Part shown: positions 25,823-35,022 of the stretch, in pieces
Position numbering within the stretch: the stretch's first letter is position 1
Layout: each line of letters opens with the position of its first letter
Assembly: GCF_021026315.1 (NCBI RefSeq)
Contig: NZ_JAJNCX010000001.1
Coordinates: forward strand, 496,001-560,000
DNA length: 64,000 bases
From: Rhizobium sp. C4
GTDB lineage: Bacteria > Pseudomonadota > Alphaproteobacteria > Rhizobiales > Rhizobiaceae
Direction of reading: 5' to 3'
Made by a program: the position numbers and the translations under genes
Notes under the pieces: model-generated
What the model was told of the DNA's origin: nothing
Seen by the model: the letters and a program-made list of their open reading frames with translations, nothing else
The model's database searches: none

Positions 25823-27697
25823 ATGATCACGATTTCAGGCCTCACGGCCCGCATTGCCGGGCGCCTTCTCATTGACGATGCATCGCTGACCTTGCCCTCC
25901 GGGTTCAAGGCAGGTCTTGTCGGGCGCAATGGCGCCGGCAAGTCGACGCTGTTCAAGATCATCACGGGCGAGATGTCGCCGGAATCTGGCACCGTCAATT
26001 ATCCGAAGGGCGCGCGGATCGGTCAGGTGGCGCAGGAAGCGCCGGGCACGGACGAGCCGCTGATCGAGATCGTCATGGCGGCCGACAAGGAGCGTGCGGC
26101 GCTGATGAAGGAGGCGGAAACCGCCACCGATCCGCATCGTATTGCCGAAATCCAGGTGCGGCTGGCCGATATCGACGCCTATTCGGCGGAAGCGCGCGCA
26201 GCCTCCATTCTCGCCGGTCTTGGCTTTGACGACGAGGCGCAGAAGCGCCCGGCGAAAAGCTTTTCCGGTGGCTGGCGGATGCGCGTGGCGCTGGCCGCCG
26301 TGCTCTTTTCGGAGCCCGACCTGCTGCTGCTCGACGAACCGACCAACTATCTCGACCTTGAAGGTACGCTCTGGCTTGAGGACTATATCAAGCGCTATCC
26401 GCACACGGTCATCATCATCAGCCACGACCGCGACCTGTTGAACTCGGCGGTCAACTCGATCGTGCATCTCGACCAGAAGAAGCTGACCTTCTATCGCGGG
26501 CCGTATGACCAGTTCGAGCGGCAGAAGGCCGAGGCTGAAGAATTGCAGATGAAGGCACGCGCCAAGAACGAGGCGGCGCGCAAGCATCTGCAAAGCTTCA
26601 TCGACCGCTTCAAGGCCAAGGCGACCAAGGCCAAGCAGGCGCAGAGCCGCGTCAAGGCGCTGGAGCGCATGGGCACGGTCGCCGCCGTCGTGCATGAGAG
26701 CGTCGCCGGCTTCACCTTTCCCGATCCGGAAAAGGAGGCCGCCTCCCCGATCGTGCATATCGAAAAGGGTGCCGTCGGCTATGAGCCGGGCAAGCCGATC
26801 CTGAAGAACCTGAACCTGCGCATCGACACCGATGACCGCATTGCGCTCCTCGGCTCGAACGGCAATGGCAAGTCCACCTTCGCCAAGTTCATTTCCGGCC
26901 GCCTGAAGGCTGAGGGCGGCCACGTCACCATCGCGCCGAACCTGAAGATCGGCTTCTTCGCGCAGCACCAGCTGGACGACCTGATCCCGGAACAGAGCGC
27001 CGTTGATCATGTGCGCAAGCTGATGCCGCTGGAGGGGGAAGCCAAGGTCCGCTCGCGCGTCGCGCAGATGGGCCTGCCGACCGAGAAGATGGATACCGCC
27101 GCCAAGGACCTTTCCGGTGGCGAGAAGGCGCGGCTGCTCATGGGCCTTTCGGCCTTCCATGCGCCGAACCTGCTCATCCTCGACGAACCGACCAACCATC
27201 TCGACATCGACAGCCGCCGCGCGCTCATCGAGGCGCTGAACGATTACACGGGCGCCGTCATCCTGATCTCGCACGACCGCCACCTCATCGAGGCGACGGT
27301 GGACCGGCTGTGGCTGGTGCGCGACGGCACGGTGAAGGTCTTCGAGGGCGATCTGGAAGAGTATCGCGATCTCGTCATTTCCGCCGGCAAGGCGTCGCAG
27401 AAGAAGGAGAGCGGGGGTGCGTCCGCCGCGCAGGCCGAGAAGCCAGCCGCGCAGAAGCGCTCCAACCCGATTGCGCTGAAGAAAAAGATCGATGAAATCC
27501 AGGGCTTGATCGATCGCATTGAGAGATTGATTCAAGGCATCGACACAGAGCTTTCCGATGCGGAAATCTACGCCAAGAACCCCGGCCGCGCAGCAGACCT
27601 GACGACCGCGCGGGCGAATGCGCAGAAGAAGCTCGAGGCCAGCGAAGAGGAATGGCTGGCGCTGTCGACGGAGCTCGAAGAGATCGGCGGGGCCTGA
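25823..27697 (+). CDS. ABC-F family ATPase
   Basis: ABC-F proteins have two ATPase domains on one chain and no membrane part; most act on ribosomes. The 624-residue protein shows Walker A GRNGAGKST, signature FSGGWRMR and Walker B with LLDEPTNYLD in the first half. A charged linker follows (residues about 230-310). The second half has GSNGNGKST, LSGGEKAR and ILDEPTNHLD. The C-terminus after an Ala-rich stretch is a coiled coil (IALKKKIDEIQGLIDRIERL), as in Uup/YheS relatives. The ATG at 25823 matches where homology begins; an earlier TTG is unlikely. A repeat-element stem follows the stop. Confidence 0.92.
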   Translation: MITISGLTARIAGRLLIDDASLTLPSGFKAGLVGRNGAGKSTLFKIITGEMSPESGTVNYPKGARIGQVAQEAPGTDEPLIEIVMAADKERAALMKEAETATDPHRIAEIQVRLADIDAYSAEARAASILAGLGFDDEAQKRPAKSFSGGWRMRVALAAVLFSEPDLLLLDEPTNYLDLEGTLWLEDYIKRYPHTVIIISHDRDLLNSAVNSIVHLDQKKLTFYRGPYDQFERQKAEAEELQMKARAKNEAARKHLQSFIDRFKAKATKAKQAQSRVKALERMGTVAAVVHESVAGFTFPDPEKEAASPIVHIEKGAVGYEPGKPILKNLNLRIDTDDRIALLGSNGNGKSTFAKFISGRLKAEGGHVTIAPNLKIGFFAQHQLDDLIPEQSAVDHVRKLMPLEGEAKVRSRVAQMGLPTEKMDTAAKDLSGGEKARLLMGLSAFHAPNLLILDEPTNHLDIDSRRALIEALNDYTGAVILISHDRHLIEATVDRLWLVRDGTVKVFEGDLEEYRDLVISAGKASQKKESGGASAAQAEKPAAQKRSNPIALKKKIDEIQGLIDRIERLIQGIDTELSDAEIYAKNPGRAADLTTARANAQKKLEASEEEWLALSTELEEIGGA

Positions 27698-27703
27698 TCA
27701 GCG

Positions 27704-27792
27704 CAATTCCAACGAAAGTGGAAACCGGCTTCGTTTCCGCACATGCTCAAAACAGTGAGATAGAGCGTATCCGCACTGAAACGCTCTATCTC
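27704..27792. repeat. Intergenic repeat element, copy B, with terminator-like stem
   Basis: This is the second copy of the 24.1-kb element. It ends in a 12-bp perfect stem: GAGATAGAGCGT (27757-27768) and ACGCTCTATCTC (27781-27792) around a 12-base loop. The stop codon of the minus-strand DUF1311 gene lies inside the right arm. The stem sits between two convergent genes and could end transcripts from both sides, though no long T tract is present. Confidence 0.75.
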
Positions 27793-28511
27793 CGGTTCGG
27801 GCAGAGCGTCAGGAACTGGTCCAGGACGACAGGGTAGCCGCTGGCGGACGATCCATCGAGAATTTCGCCGGTCTCCTTCACGACGATCTCGTAGTCGGCC
27901 ATGTCTTCGGTCTTGCTGACGCCCTTGAAGATGAGCTCGTCGCCCGTCAGCGTCTCGAATTCACCGGATTGGCAGTTTCCCGAAAACTCGCCACCGATAT
28001 CCACCGCCAGCTCGTCCTGGATACATTTCGGCGTGACCTTCTGGACATAGTCCCGGCAATAGGTTGTCGCATCTTCGCGGGTGTGCTCGACCTCGACGAC
28101 CGCGCGGCTCGTGCCAATTCCCCTCACGCTGGTGACGGTCACCTGCATGCCCAATCGGCTGCCATAGTTGATCTTGGAACCTTCCTCGACGCCGCCATTG
28201 TTGTCGTCAATCAGCGCGGCAAGCGCATCGACAAGGCCCTGCTGCGCCTTTGCGATGCAGGCGACGTCGCTGCCGCAGGCCGCGCGCTCCTGCAGTGCGC
28301 TGCGCGCCAGAGGCTTCGCGGCGCTCGCGCCCGCGACTTCGACCGCCTTCCGATACATCTCGTCCGCAATCATGTCCCGATGCGAGAGTTCCGGATTGCC
28401 GCAGATCGCCACTTCGTCGGCGCTTTTCGCCTTCCCGCAATCGAAGCTCGCGGCAAAACAGGACGGCGCCAGGACCAGTCCCAGCAGAACGATGAGAATG
28501 CGAGTCGGCAT
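27786..28511 (-). CDS. Secreted DUF1311 (LprI-like) protein
   Basis: The 241-residue precursor has a signal peptide (MPTRILIVLLGLVLAPSCFA). Residues about 21-95 match the DUF1311/LprI domain: ASFDCGKAKSADEVAICGNPELSHRDMIADEMYRKAVEVAG and CGSDVACIAKAQQGLVDAL, with four conserved cysteines in C-x12-C and C-x5-C spacing. LprI of Mycobacterium inhibits lysozyme; many homologues are uncharacterised. A C-terminal beta-rich region of about 130 residues with more cysteines has no match I know. The ATG at 28511 follows GGAGGGG and provides the signal peptide. Confidence 0.82.
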   Translation of the reverse strand: MPTRILIVLLGLVLAPSCFAASFDCGKAKSADEVAICGNPELSHRDMIADEMYRKAVEVAGASAAKPLARSALQERAACGSDVACIAKAQQGLVDALAALIDDNNGGVEEGSKINYGSRLGMQVTVTSVRGIGTSRAVVEVEHTREDATTYCRDYVQKVTPKCIQDELAVDIGGEFSGNCQSGEFETLTGDELIFKGVSKTEDMADYEIVVKETGEILDGSSASGYPVVLDQFLTLCPNRR

Positions 28512-28636
28512 GGCCCCTCCGAACGAGCAGAATTCGCGTAATATTCCGTACAAGCGAGCCGTCTGCAACGATTGATTAACCATAATCGCCAAATGATCGG
28601 ACATTCCTTCTTCCGATTTTCCCGAGCGATTCCTTC

Positions 28637-29521
28637 ATGCAGATTAAGCCCTTACTTGCCGCCGCGCTGTCCTGCCTCATGCTGGCCGGCTGCAATACCA
28701 CCAAGCCGGAGAAAGAGGGCGGACCTTCCCTGAAGACCGCCTATGCGCCGGCATCGGGCGAACATCGGCGGCTCGGCGCCAACGAACCCGTGAAGATGGA
28801 GCCGACTGCCTGGATGAAGCCGGAATCGCCGACCCGCTCGCGAAGCATCTTTTCCGGTGGCGGACTTGCAGGCCGCACGCTCTCCGTCGGTTCGATCTCG
28901 GATATCCGCCTGGCCGACAAGGAGCTCATCCTCACGTTCGATGACGGGCCGATGCCCGGAAAGACCGAGCAGATCCTTGATGTGCTCGATCGTTTCTACG
29001 TCAAGGCGAGCTTCATGATGATCGGGCAGATGGCGCGCAGCCATCCTGAAATCGCCCGCGACGTCGTGCGGCGTGGCCATTCCATCGGCAGCCACACATT
29101 CAGCCACAGGAACCTCGCGGCGCTGAACTTCGAGACGGCGATGGCAGAGATCGACAAGGGAGAACATGCCGTCAGCGACGCCGTCGATGCACCGGTCGGC
29201 TTCTTCCGCTTCCCCTATCTTGCAGACACGCGGAAGATCCGCTCGGCGCTCGCCAACCGCGGCACCGTGGTCATGGACGTCAACATCGACTCCAAGGACT
29301 ATTTCAAGAGCAGCCCGAATGCGGTTCTGGAACGGACGATGGCCGTCATCCACCATCAGCGCAAGGGCATCATCCTGATGCACGACATCCATGCCCGCAC
29401 GGTGGCCATGCTGCCGCTCCTGCTCTCGCGGCTGGAGGACGAAGGCTACAGCATCGTGACGCTGCGCTATCGCCGCAGCCGCACGCCCGAAGGCGCGCTT
29501 GTCGCGTCCGCCGAGCCCTGA
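28637..29521 (+). CDS. Polysaccharide deacetylase lipoprotein (NodB homology)
   Basis: The 294-residue precursor has a lipoprotein signal with lipobox LAGC (residues 16-19). After a linker, residues about 95-285 carry the NodB/carbohydrate esterase 4 motifs in order: LTFDDGP with the catalytic base and metal Asp, HSIGSHTFSH with the metal-binding His pair, FFRFPY, and ILMHDIH with the catalytic His. It likely removes N-acetyl groups from an envelope or extracellular polysaccharide. Substrate could be peptidoglycan or an exopolysaccharide. It is divergent from the DUF1311 gene. Confidence 0.9.
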   Translation: MQIKPLLAAALSCLMLAGCNTTKPEKEGGPSLKTAYAPASGEHRRLGANEPVKMEPTAWMKPESPTRSRSIFSGGGLAGRTLSVGSISDIRLADKELILTFDDGPMPGKTEQILDVLDRFYVKASFMMIGQMARSHPEIARDVVRRGHSIGSHTFSHRNLAALNFETAMAEIDKGEHAVSDAVDAPVGFFRFPYLADTRKIRSALANRGTVVMDVNIDSKDYFKSSPNAVLERTMAVIHHQRKGIILMHDIHARTVAMLPLLLSRLEDEGYSIVTLRYRRSRTPEGALVASAEP

Positions 29522-29563
29522 CAAGGCAGGCCTTTGCGGCCCGCCTCAAGGGTGCCCGTGCGA

Positions 29564-30118
29564 TCAGTCCCAGGCCGGGTCTTCGGCAGGCTTGGCTGCG
29601 GCTGCGGGCGCGTCCTTTGACAGAACCTCGCTGCGCGCCTTGTCAAAGGCTTCGCGCAGCGTCTGCTCCTGGCTCCGGTCGAGATTGGTGCGCAGGATGC
29701 GGCCGCCGTGCTTGCTCATTTCCTCGACAACGCGATCAGACGTGGCACGCTTGGCCGAAATGAACAGGGCCGCCTGGCCGGGCTGAAGGATGGACGAGAC
29801 TTCCTTCATGAAGCCATCGTTGATGCCATAGTCTGACAAGGCGCCCGCAAGCGCACCAGCGCCCGCACCGGCTGCCACACCAACCAGCGGGTTGAGGAAG
29901 ACGAGACCGGCCAGAAGGCCCCAGAAGGCGCCGCCGGAGGCACCCATCGCCCAGAGATTGACCATCTGGTGCAGCTTGATCTGCCCGTCCGGTTCGGCAG
30001 TCGCGACCACGGCATCCTCGACCTCGATCAGGTATTCCTTGGCCAGCTTGAACAACGCCTCGCGCGCCGTTTCCGCCTGCGCCTGGGTGTTGTAGCCGAT
30101 GACGATGAGTTCAGACAT
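29564..30118 (-). CDS. DUF1269-family membrane-associated protein
   Basis: The 184-residue protein begins MSELIVIGYNTQAQAETAREALFKLAKEYLIEVEDAVVA, the ferredoxin-like start of the DUF1269 family. A Gly/Ala-rich hydrophobic stretch follows (GASGGAFWGLLAGLVFLNPLVGVAAGAGAGALAGALSDYGI) that could enter a membrane. Next comes GFMKEVSSILQPGQAALFI, and an Ala/Pro-rich tail ends it. Family function is unknown. The ATG at 30118 is chosen because family similarity starts there. Confidence 0.82.
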   Translation of the reverse strand: MSELIVIGYNTQAQAETAREALFKLAKEYLIEVEDAVVATAEPDGQIKLHQMVNLWAMGASGGAFWGLLAGLVFLNPLVGVAAGAGAGALAGALSDYGINDGFMKEVSSILQPGQAALFISAKRATSDRVVEEMSKHGGRILRTNLDRSQEQTLREAFDKARSEVLSKDAPAAAAKPAEDPAWD

Positions 30119-30360
30119 GATCTGGGTCCTTTCCTGAACAGGTTGCCTCTCCCCTTTATATGGGGAGGCAGTATGACAACTGCACGGTTGTGGAGGGCTC
30201 AAATTCGTCGCTCGACAAAATGACGCAGGCAGGGCTCACGGCCGAAAATGCAATTAAAACACCTCCTAATATTGGGGGGTCAATTTAATCATCGTGAAAC
30301 CTCTGCGGTATACAGGGGAAGCAGACCACCACCATGTCACGTTTGAGTGGATGTTATTGA

Positions 30361-31830
30361 ATGATTGGGTTTAAGCGCCCCCAAAAGGAAAAACTTCGCA
30401 GCATTCTGAGGTACGCCACTCAAGCTCGCGGCGGGAATATCGGAATGACCTTTGCCCTGCTGGTCACGCCACTGGTGATCGCAATTGGCACAGGGATTGA
30501 CCTCGCGCGCGCCTACAACGTCCAGACCAGAATCCAGGCCGACCTAGACTCATCGCTGATTGCGGCAGTCAAGAGCGTCTCCAGCCTCGACAACAACAGC
30601 CTGAAGCAGAAGGTCAGCGACTGGTTTGTCGCGACCGGAAACCTTTCCGCCGCCAACTATTCCATCGCAAGCGTTGCCGTGGATACATCCAACCAGTCGG
30701 TTTCGGCCAAAGTCACCGCCACCGTCCCCACGACGTTCATGCGAATTGCCGGGATCAAGACCGTTCCGGTCGCTGCAACCTCCACAGCCAAGGGGCCGAC
30801 AACGTCGTATCTGCAGGTCTATATCGTCCTGGACAAATCCGCGTCCATGCTCCTGCCCTCCAGCCAGAGCGACCGGACCAAATTTCAAAACCTTCTCTAC
30901 AACAATTCCTATTCCGATTCGTCAGCGACGAAGCACAACTACGTGAAATGCGAGTTCGCATGCCACGATTTCGACGGCCCATACTTCAAATATAACGGAA
31001 GCATCTACAATAACATTTATGACGTCGTCAAAAGCTACAACAGTTCGAATGCATCCTCGCCCATAACGCTTCGCACGGACACGGCCGTTGCCGCGGCACA
31101 GCAGGTCGTTTCCATGGCGGCCAAATCCAATGCGACGACAAACCATATCCAGGTGGGACTCTATTACCTGGGCGCCGACCTGTACCAGTCTGTCGCTCCA
31201 ACCTATTCCTCATCGGCCCTCACCAAGGCGCTGACGACCGACAGCTACGGACTGACCAGCGCCACCTCCCAGCCTGTCTCATATTTCGACATCGCACTGG
31301 CAACGCTGACAAAGCTGGTGGGCTCCGCAGGAAACGGCGGTTCGGCATCCAGCCCGCTGAAACTCGTCCTCCTGCTGACCGATGGTGTCGAGTCGAGCCG
31401 GCCATGGGTGACGAACGGAACCTGGGGCAGCTGGGGTTATTATTACAGCGCGACAACCTCGACCCCGCAAGGCGGCGCCAACTGGAACAATGTGGCGCCG
31501 ATGAACCCCGGCTGGTGCTCCAGCATGAAGACAAACGGCGTCACGATCGGCGTGCTGAATACCGAATATCTGGCGATCGACTATGACTGGGGCTATGTGG
31601 CGACGCTGAGCCGGCCGATGTCGAGCACGAACTGGACATCGACCTACGGAGGCGTGATGAGAGCCTCGGTGCCCGCCTCCACGTCCAAGCGCGACTATCT
31701 GCAATACGCGCTTTCGGATTGCGCCACGTCGAGTTCCCTCTTCATCAAGGCGAGTGACCAGAACGAAATCCAAAACGGCCTTTCCAGCATTTTCAACCAG
31801 TATCTCAACTCTGTCCGACTGACGAACTGA
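30361..31830 (+). CDS. TadG-like pilus assembly protein with vWA domain
   Basis: TadG proteins are minor components of Flp/Tad pilus systems. The 489-residue protein has an N-terminal transmembrane segment (residues about 27-50) within the typical GNIGMTFALLVTPLVIAIGTGIDLARAYNVQTRIQADLDSSLIAAV. A von Willebrand A-like domain follows, starting VYIVLDKSASM (MIDAS Asp158, Ser160, Ser162), with VLLLTDGVESS further on. The periplasmic part is rich in Ser, Thr, Asn and Tyr. It leads a three-gene set with two TadE-like proteins; no tad ATPase, secretin or Flp pilin gene is in the window, so the rest must lie elsewhere or be absent. Confidence 0.85.
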   Translation: MIGFKRPQKEKLRSILRYATQARGGNIGMTFALLVTPLVIAIGTGIDLARAYNVQTRIQADLDSSLIAAVKSVSSLDNNSLKQKVSDWFVATGNLSAANYSIASVAVDTSNQSVSAKVTATVPTTFMRIAGIKTVPVAATSTAKGPTTSYLQVYIVLDKSASMLLPSSQSDRTKFQNLLYNNSYSDSSATKHNYVKCEFACHDFDGPYFKYNGSIYNNIYDVVKSYNSSNASSPITLRTDTAVAAAQQVVSMAAKSNATTNHIQVGLYYLGADLYQSVAPTYSSSALTKALTTDSYGLTSATSQPVSYFDIALATLTKLVGSAGNGGSASSPLKLVLLLTDGVESSRPWVTNGTWGSWGYYYSATTSTPQGGANWNNVAPMNPGWCSSMKTNGVTIGVLNTEYLAIDYDWGYVATLSRPMSSTNWTSTYGGVMRASVPASTSKRDYLQYALSDCATSSSLFIKASDQNEIQNGLSSIFNQYLNSVRLTN

Positions 31831-31835
31831 CCCGG

Positions 31836-32351
31836 ATGCAGACCCTCTTTCAGCGCTTTTGGAAAAGAAAGGAAGGGGCAGCGGCGACGGAATTCGCGCT
31901 GCTGATCCTGCCATTCGCCTACCTGATCTTCGCGATCATCAACATCGCGCTGACCTACTTCGTCGACACCTCGCTTGACGCGGCCATGAACAAGACGACC
32001 AGAAAGGTCCGCGTCGGCTATGCCAACTCGAACAACTGGTCGATCAACGAGTTCAAGGCGGACGTCTGCGCCAACCTGATGGTGTCCTTCGGCTGCGCCA
32101 AGGGCCTGGTTGTCCGGGCGGTGGTCGTCACAGACATGAATTCGGTGAACTACGCTTCCCCGGTCCAGAACGGCACACTCGCCGTTTCCGACAGCTACAA
32201 TGTTGGAACGGCAGGAGACTATGTTCTGGTGCAAGCCTTCCTTCCCTGGAAGCCCGTGCTCGCCTTCTACAACTTTTCATCCGCTCGTCTCTCGGATGGC
32301 ACCTATATTCTCAGCGCCTCCCATCTCTTCAAGAACGAGCCCTTCAAATGA
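31836..32351 (+). CDS. TadE-family pseudopilin-like protein
   Basis: The 171-residue protein has the TadE hallmark near the N-terminus: a basic start, then KEGAAATEFALLILPFAYLIFAIINIALTYF, a hydrophobic helix with the Glu after the processing region (GAAATEF). The rest is a predicted periplasmic domain of about 125 residues with two cysteines (VCANLMVSFGC). It starts 5 bases after tadG and ends with an ATGA overlap into the next gene, so the three are one operon. Confidence 0.85.
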   Translation: MQTLFQRFWKRKEGAAATEFALLILPFAYLIFAIINIALTYFVDTSLDAAMNKTTRKVRVGYANSNNWSINEFKADVCANLMVSFGCAKGLVVRAVVVTDMNSVNYASPVQNGTLAVSDSYNVGTAGDYVLVQAFLPWKPVLAFYNFSSARLSDGTYILSASHLFKNEPFK

Positions 32352-32932
32352 GTGCGCACATCTCTTTCCGTTCACGCGCCACCATGTATCTGCGGGTCTT
32401 GCAGGATGACCGCAAAGGGATTTCGGCGATAGAATTTGCGCTGATCCTGCCTCTGGTGCTTGTGCTGCTGGCTGGCACCGTGGATATCGGCCAGGCGCTG
32501 ATGGTCGATCGGCGCATGGACCAGATCGTCGCAACCGTGTCCGACCTCACGGCACAGCAGTCAAGCTGGACGGCCTCGAAGCTCGACGCCATCCTGGCCG
32601 GCTCGGCGGCGATCAGCGAACCATTCGGGAAGTCCAATCTGACGATTATCGTCGCCGCCGTTTCGATGGATGCCCTGAACAAGCAGACGGTCGACTGGTC
32701 CCGCGCCTTCCAGACGACACCCTGGATCGCGGGCAACATATCGCCGGTGGCGATCAGCTCGACAGTGCTGCAAAGCGGCGGGCAGATGATCGTCGCGCGA
32801 GCGACATATTCGGTCCAGACCCCGTTTGCCAGCTTCCTGCGGCCGCTGACCGGCATCCAGGCCTACAATTTCACGCGCACGACCATGAGCAGCCCGCGCA
32901 ATGCGAACTCCATCACGCTGACCACGCCCTAG
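32348..32932 (+). CDS. TadE/TadF-like pseudopilin protein
   Basis: The 194-residue protein repeats the TadE pattern: DRKGISAIEFALILPLVLVLLAGTVDIGQALMVDRRMDQIVATVSDLTAQ, with the Glu just before the hydrophobic helix. The periplasmic portion is about 140 residues. TadE and TadF are minor pseudopilins processed by the prepilin peptidase. Start overlaps the preceding TadE gene (ATGA). It converges on holC with only 4 bases between stops. Confidence 0.82.
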   Translation: MSAHISFRSRATMYLRVLQDDRKGISAIEFALILPLVLVLLAGTVDIGQALMVDRRMDQIVATVSDLTAQQSSWTASKLDAILAGSAAISEPFGKSNLTIIVAAVSMDALNKQTVDWSRAFQTTPWIAGNISPVAISSTVLQSGGQMIVARATYSVQTPFASFLRPLTGIQAYNFTRTTMSSPRNANSITLTTP

Positions 32933-32936
32933 CGGA

Positions 32937-33386
32937 TCAGGCCTTGCGCTCCCAGCCGCCGGAGCCGTTCTGCTGCCAATAGGTCAGCTGATGCCCGGGG
33001 CCCGTAAAGCGCCGCCACTGGCCGCGGGCACGCTCCAGCTGCTCGTTGTCGTGACCGTCGAACATCACCACCACGCGCTCATAGCCTGCGACATCCTCGA
33101 TATCCGCACCGGCGCACAGGAAGCGGATATTGGCGCCGTTGGGGTTCGCCGCCCCTGTCGTCAGCAGAATAGGCTGGCGCGCATCGAATTCGCCGCCTTC
33201 GACGCCATGCGGCAGGAAGCTCTGCTCGCGCCAAGTCCACAGATGCCCGTCGATCTGGTCGCGCGCCGGCTCTCCGGCGAACTGCAGGATCACCCTCCAG
33301 CCGCGCGCAACAGATTTCTCCACCAGAGGCGGCAGCGCCTCCTCCAGTTTCGATTCGGTCAGGTGGTAGAAGAGGATTTCCGCCAG
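32937..33386 (-). CDS. holC: DNA polymerase III chi subunit, apparent CTG start
   Basis: HolC links the clamp-loader complex to SSB at the replication fork. With the start at CTG 33386 the protein is 149 residues and begins (M)AEILFYHLTESKLEEALPPLVEKSVARGWRV, the family N-terminus. The next in-frame usual start codon is GTG at 33323, which would remove 21 conserved residues. The CTG follows the pepA stop by only 3 bases, and GAGGG at the pepA end lies 7 bases before it, so re-initiation after pepA is likely. The C-terminal HQLTYWQQNGSGGWERKA ending is typical of the family. Confidence 0.88.
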   Translation of the reverse strand: MAEILFYHLTESKLEEALPPLVEKSVARGWRVILQFAGEPARDQIDGHLWTWREQSFLPHGVEGGEFDARQPILLTTGAANPNGANIRFLCAGADIEDVAGYERVVVMFDGHDNEQLERARGQWRRFTGPGHQLTYWQQNGSGGWERKA

Positions 33387-33389
33387 CGG

Positions 33390-34886
33390 TCAGCCCTCGT
33401 GATTGTCGGCGACGAAAGCGTTGAGCAGGCGTACGCCGAAGCCCGAACCCCAGGAATGGTTGACCTCGCTGGACGGCGCGCCCATGGCGGTCGAGGCGAT
33501 GTCGAGATGTGCCCAGGGCGTCGAGCCGACAAAGCGCTTCAGGAACTGCGCCGCAGTGATCGCGCCAGCTTGACGGCCGCCGGTGTTCTTCATGTCGGCG
33601 ATCTTGCTGTCGATCATCTTGTCATAGTCCTTGCCGAGCGGCATGCGCCACAGCTTTTCCTGCGTCTTCAAGCCGGCACCGGTCAGGGCCGCAGCAAGCG
33701 AATCGTCATTGCAGAAGAGACCGGCATGATGCGGCCCGAGTGCCACGCCGATGGCACCCGTCAGCGTCGCCAGATTGATCATCAGCTTGGGCTTGAAGCG
33801 GTCGTTGCAGTAATGCAGCGCGTCGGAGAGCACGAGGCGGCCTTCGGCGTCGGTGTTCAGCACCTCGATCGTCTGACCGGACATCGAGGTCACGACGTCG
33901 CCCGGGCGATAGGCGTTTCCATCCGGCATGTTTTCCACAAGGCCGATGATGCCGATGGCGTTGACCTTGGCCTTGCGGGCGGCGAGCGCATGCATCAGAC
34001 CGGTCACCGCCGCGGCGCCTCCCATGTCCCCCTTCATTTCATCCATGCCGGAGGCCGGCTTGATCGAGATGCCGCCGCTGTCGAAGACGACGCCCTTGCC
34101 GATGAAGGCGACCGGCTGGTCGCCAGACTTGGCGCCCTGCCATTGCATGACGACGAGGCGCGGCGGACGCACGGACCCTTGCGCGACGGCGAGCAGCGCG
34201 CCCATACCGAGCTTCTTCATGTCCTTCTCTGTCAGAACTTCAACCGTCACGCCCAGCTTGCCAAGCGCCACCGCATGATCGGCGAATTCCAGCGGGCCGA
34301 GCACATTGGCGGGCTCGTTCACGAGATCGCGGGCCAGCAGCACCCCATCGCCGACGGCATCTGCGGCGGCAAGCGCCTTCTTGGCATCGGCAGAGGCTGC
34401 GGCGACGACCGTCACCTTGACCTTCGACGGATCAGCGCTTTCGTCCTCGCCCTTCTTCGTCGCGACCTTGTAGCGATCGAACGTGTAGGCGCGCAGACGC
34501 ATGCCGAGCACAAACTGCGCCAGCATCGCTGCATCAGGTGCGGCATCCGGCATATCGACAAAAACAGTCACCTCTGCTGCCTTCCCGAAGGTGGCTGCAG
34601 TCGCGCCGCCGGCGTTCAGCCAGTCGTTTTCGGTCAGGCTTGCCGTTTCGCCCATCCCCAGCACGATCAGCTTGTCGGCCGGAGATCCATGCGGCGCCAG
34701 GATGACGCAGGTGGAAAGGCGCGATGCCTTGAAGTCGGCAACCTTTTCGGCGCGCTCCAGCACTTCGGCCGGTGCGATGTCGGGCGTGGCGGCAGTCGCA
34801 GTCGCGTCCTTCGCCTTGAGGACGATGACGGTCCCGCCCTTCACGTCTGCGGACTTCTTCACCTTGATTTCGATTTCGCCGGCCAC
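33390..34886 (-). CDS. pepA: Leucyl aminopeptidase (M17)
   Basis: PepA removes N-terminal residues from peptides using two metal ions. The 498-residue protein has the M17 catalytic block: [36 protein letters not shown] (metal ligands and catalytic Lys), [14 protein letters not shown] (the family signature with metal-binding Asp and Glu and catalytic Arg), and the later [20 protein letters not shown]. The N-terminal domain is the usual less conserved macro-like fold. The start is GTG with AGGAGG 5 bases before it. holC follows almost at once, an order common in proteobacteria. Confidence 0.96.
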   Translation of the reverse strand: MAGEIEIKVKKSADVKGGTVIVLKAKDATATAATPDIAPAEVLERAEKVADFKASRLSTCVILAPHGSPADKLIVLGMGETASLTENDWLNAGGATAATFGKAAEVTVFVDMPDAAPDAAMLAQFVLGMRLRAYTFDRYKVATKKGEDESADPSKVKVTVVAAASADAKKALAAADAVGDGVLLARDLVNEPANVLGPLEFADHAVALGKLGVTVEVLTEKDMKKLGMGALLAVAQGSVRPPRLVVMQWQGAKSGDQPVAFIGKGVVFDSGGISIKPASGMDEMKGDMGGAAAVTGLMHALAARKAKVNAIGIIGLVENMPDGNAYRPGDVVTSMSGQTIEVLNTDAEGRLVLSDALHYCNDRFKPKLMINLATLTGAIGVALGPHHAGLFCNDDSLAAALTGAGLKTQEKLWRMPLGKDYDKMIDSKIADMKNTGGRQAGAITAAQFLKRFVGSTPWAHLDIASTAMGAPSSEVNHSWGSGFGVRLLNAFVADNHEG

Positions 34887-35022
34887 ATGCGCCTCCTGAA
34901 AACCTATTGCCTAAGATGGTCCGTTTCATCACGGTTCGGCGGGCAATTGCAAGAGACGAAGACGCTTGATCGGCCAAACGGGGGTTGATAGACAGCGGCC
35001 TTGTCGAAAGGGAAGCCGCGCG

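Noticed and set aside
25835-27535. Long open frame antisense to the ABC-F gene
   Set aside because: Mirror frame of a clear ATPase gene in GC-rich DNA; the translation shows no motifs.
30148-30166. CTCCCC / GGGGAG hairpin upstream of the DUF1269 gene
   Set aside because: Only 6 bp with a 7-base loop; may be chance.
30252-30289. Imperfect palindrome (ATTAAAAC...CCTCC - GGGGGG...TTTAAT) before the TadG-like gene
   Set aside because: Several mismatches in the arms and no T tract; too weak to call an operator or terminator.
32991-34988. Open frame of about 665 codons antisense to pepA and holC
   Set aside because: It covers two well-supported genes on the other strand and has no homology I can recognise.
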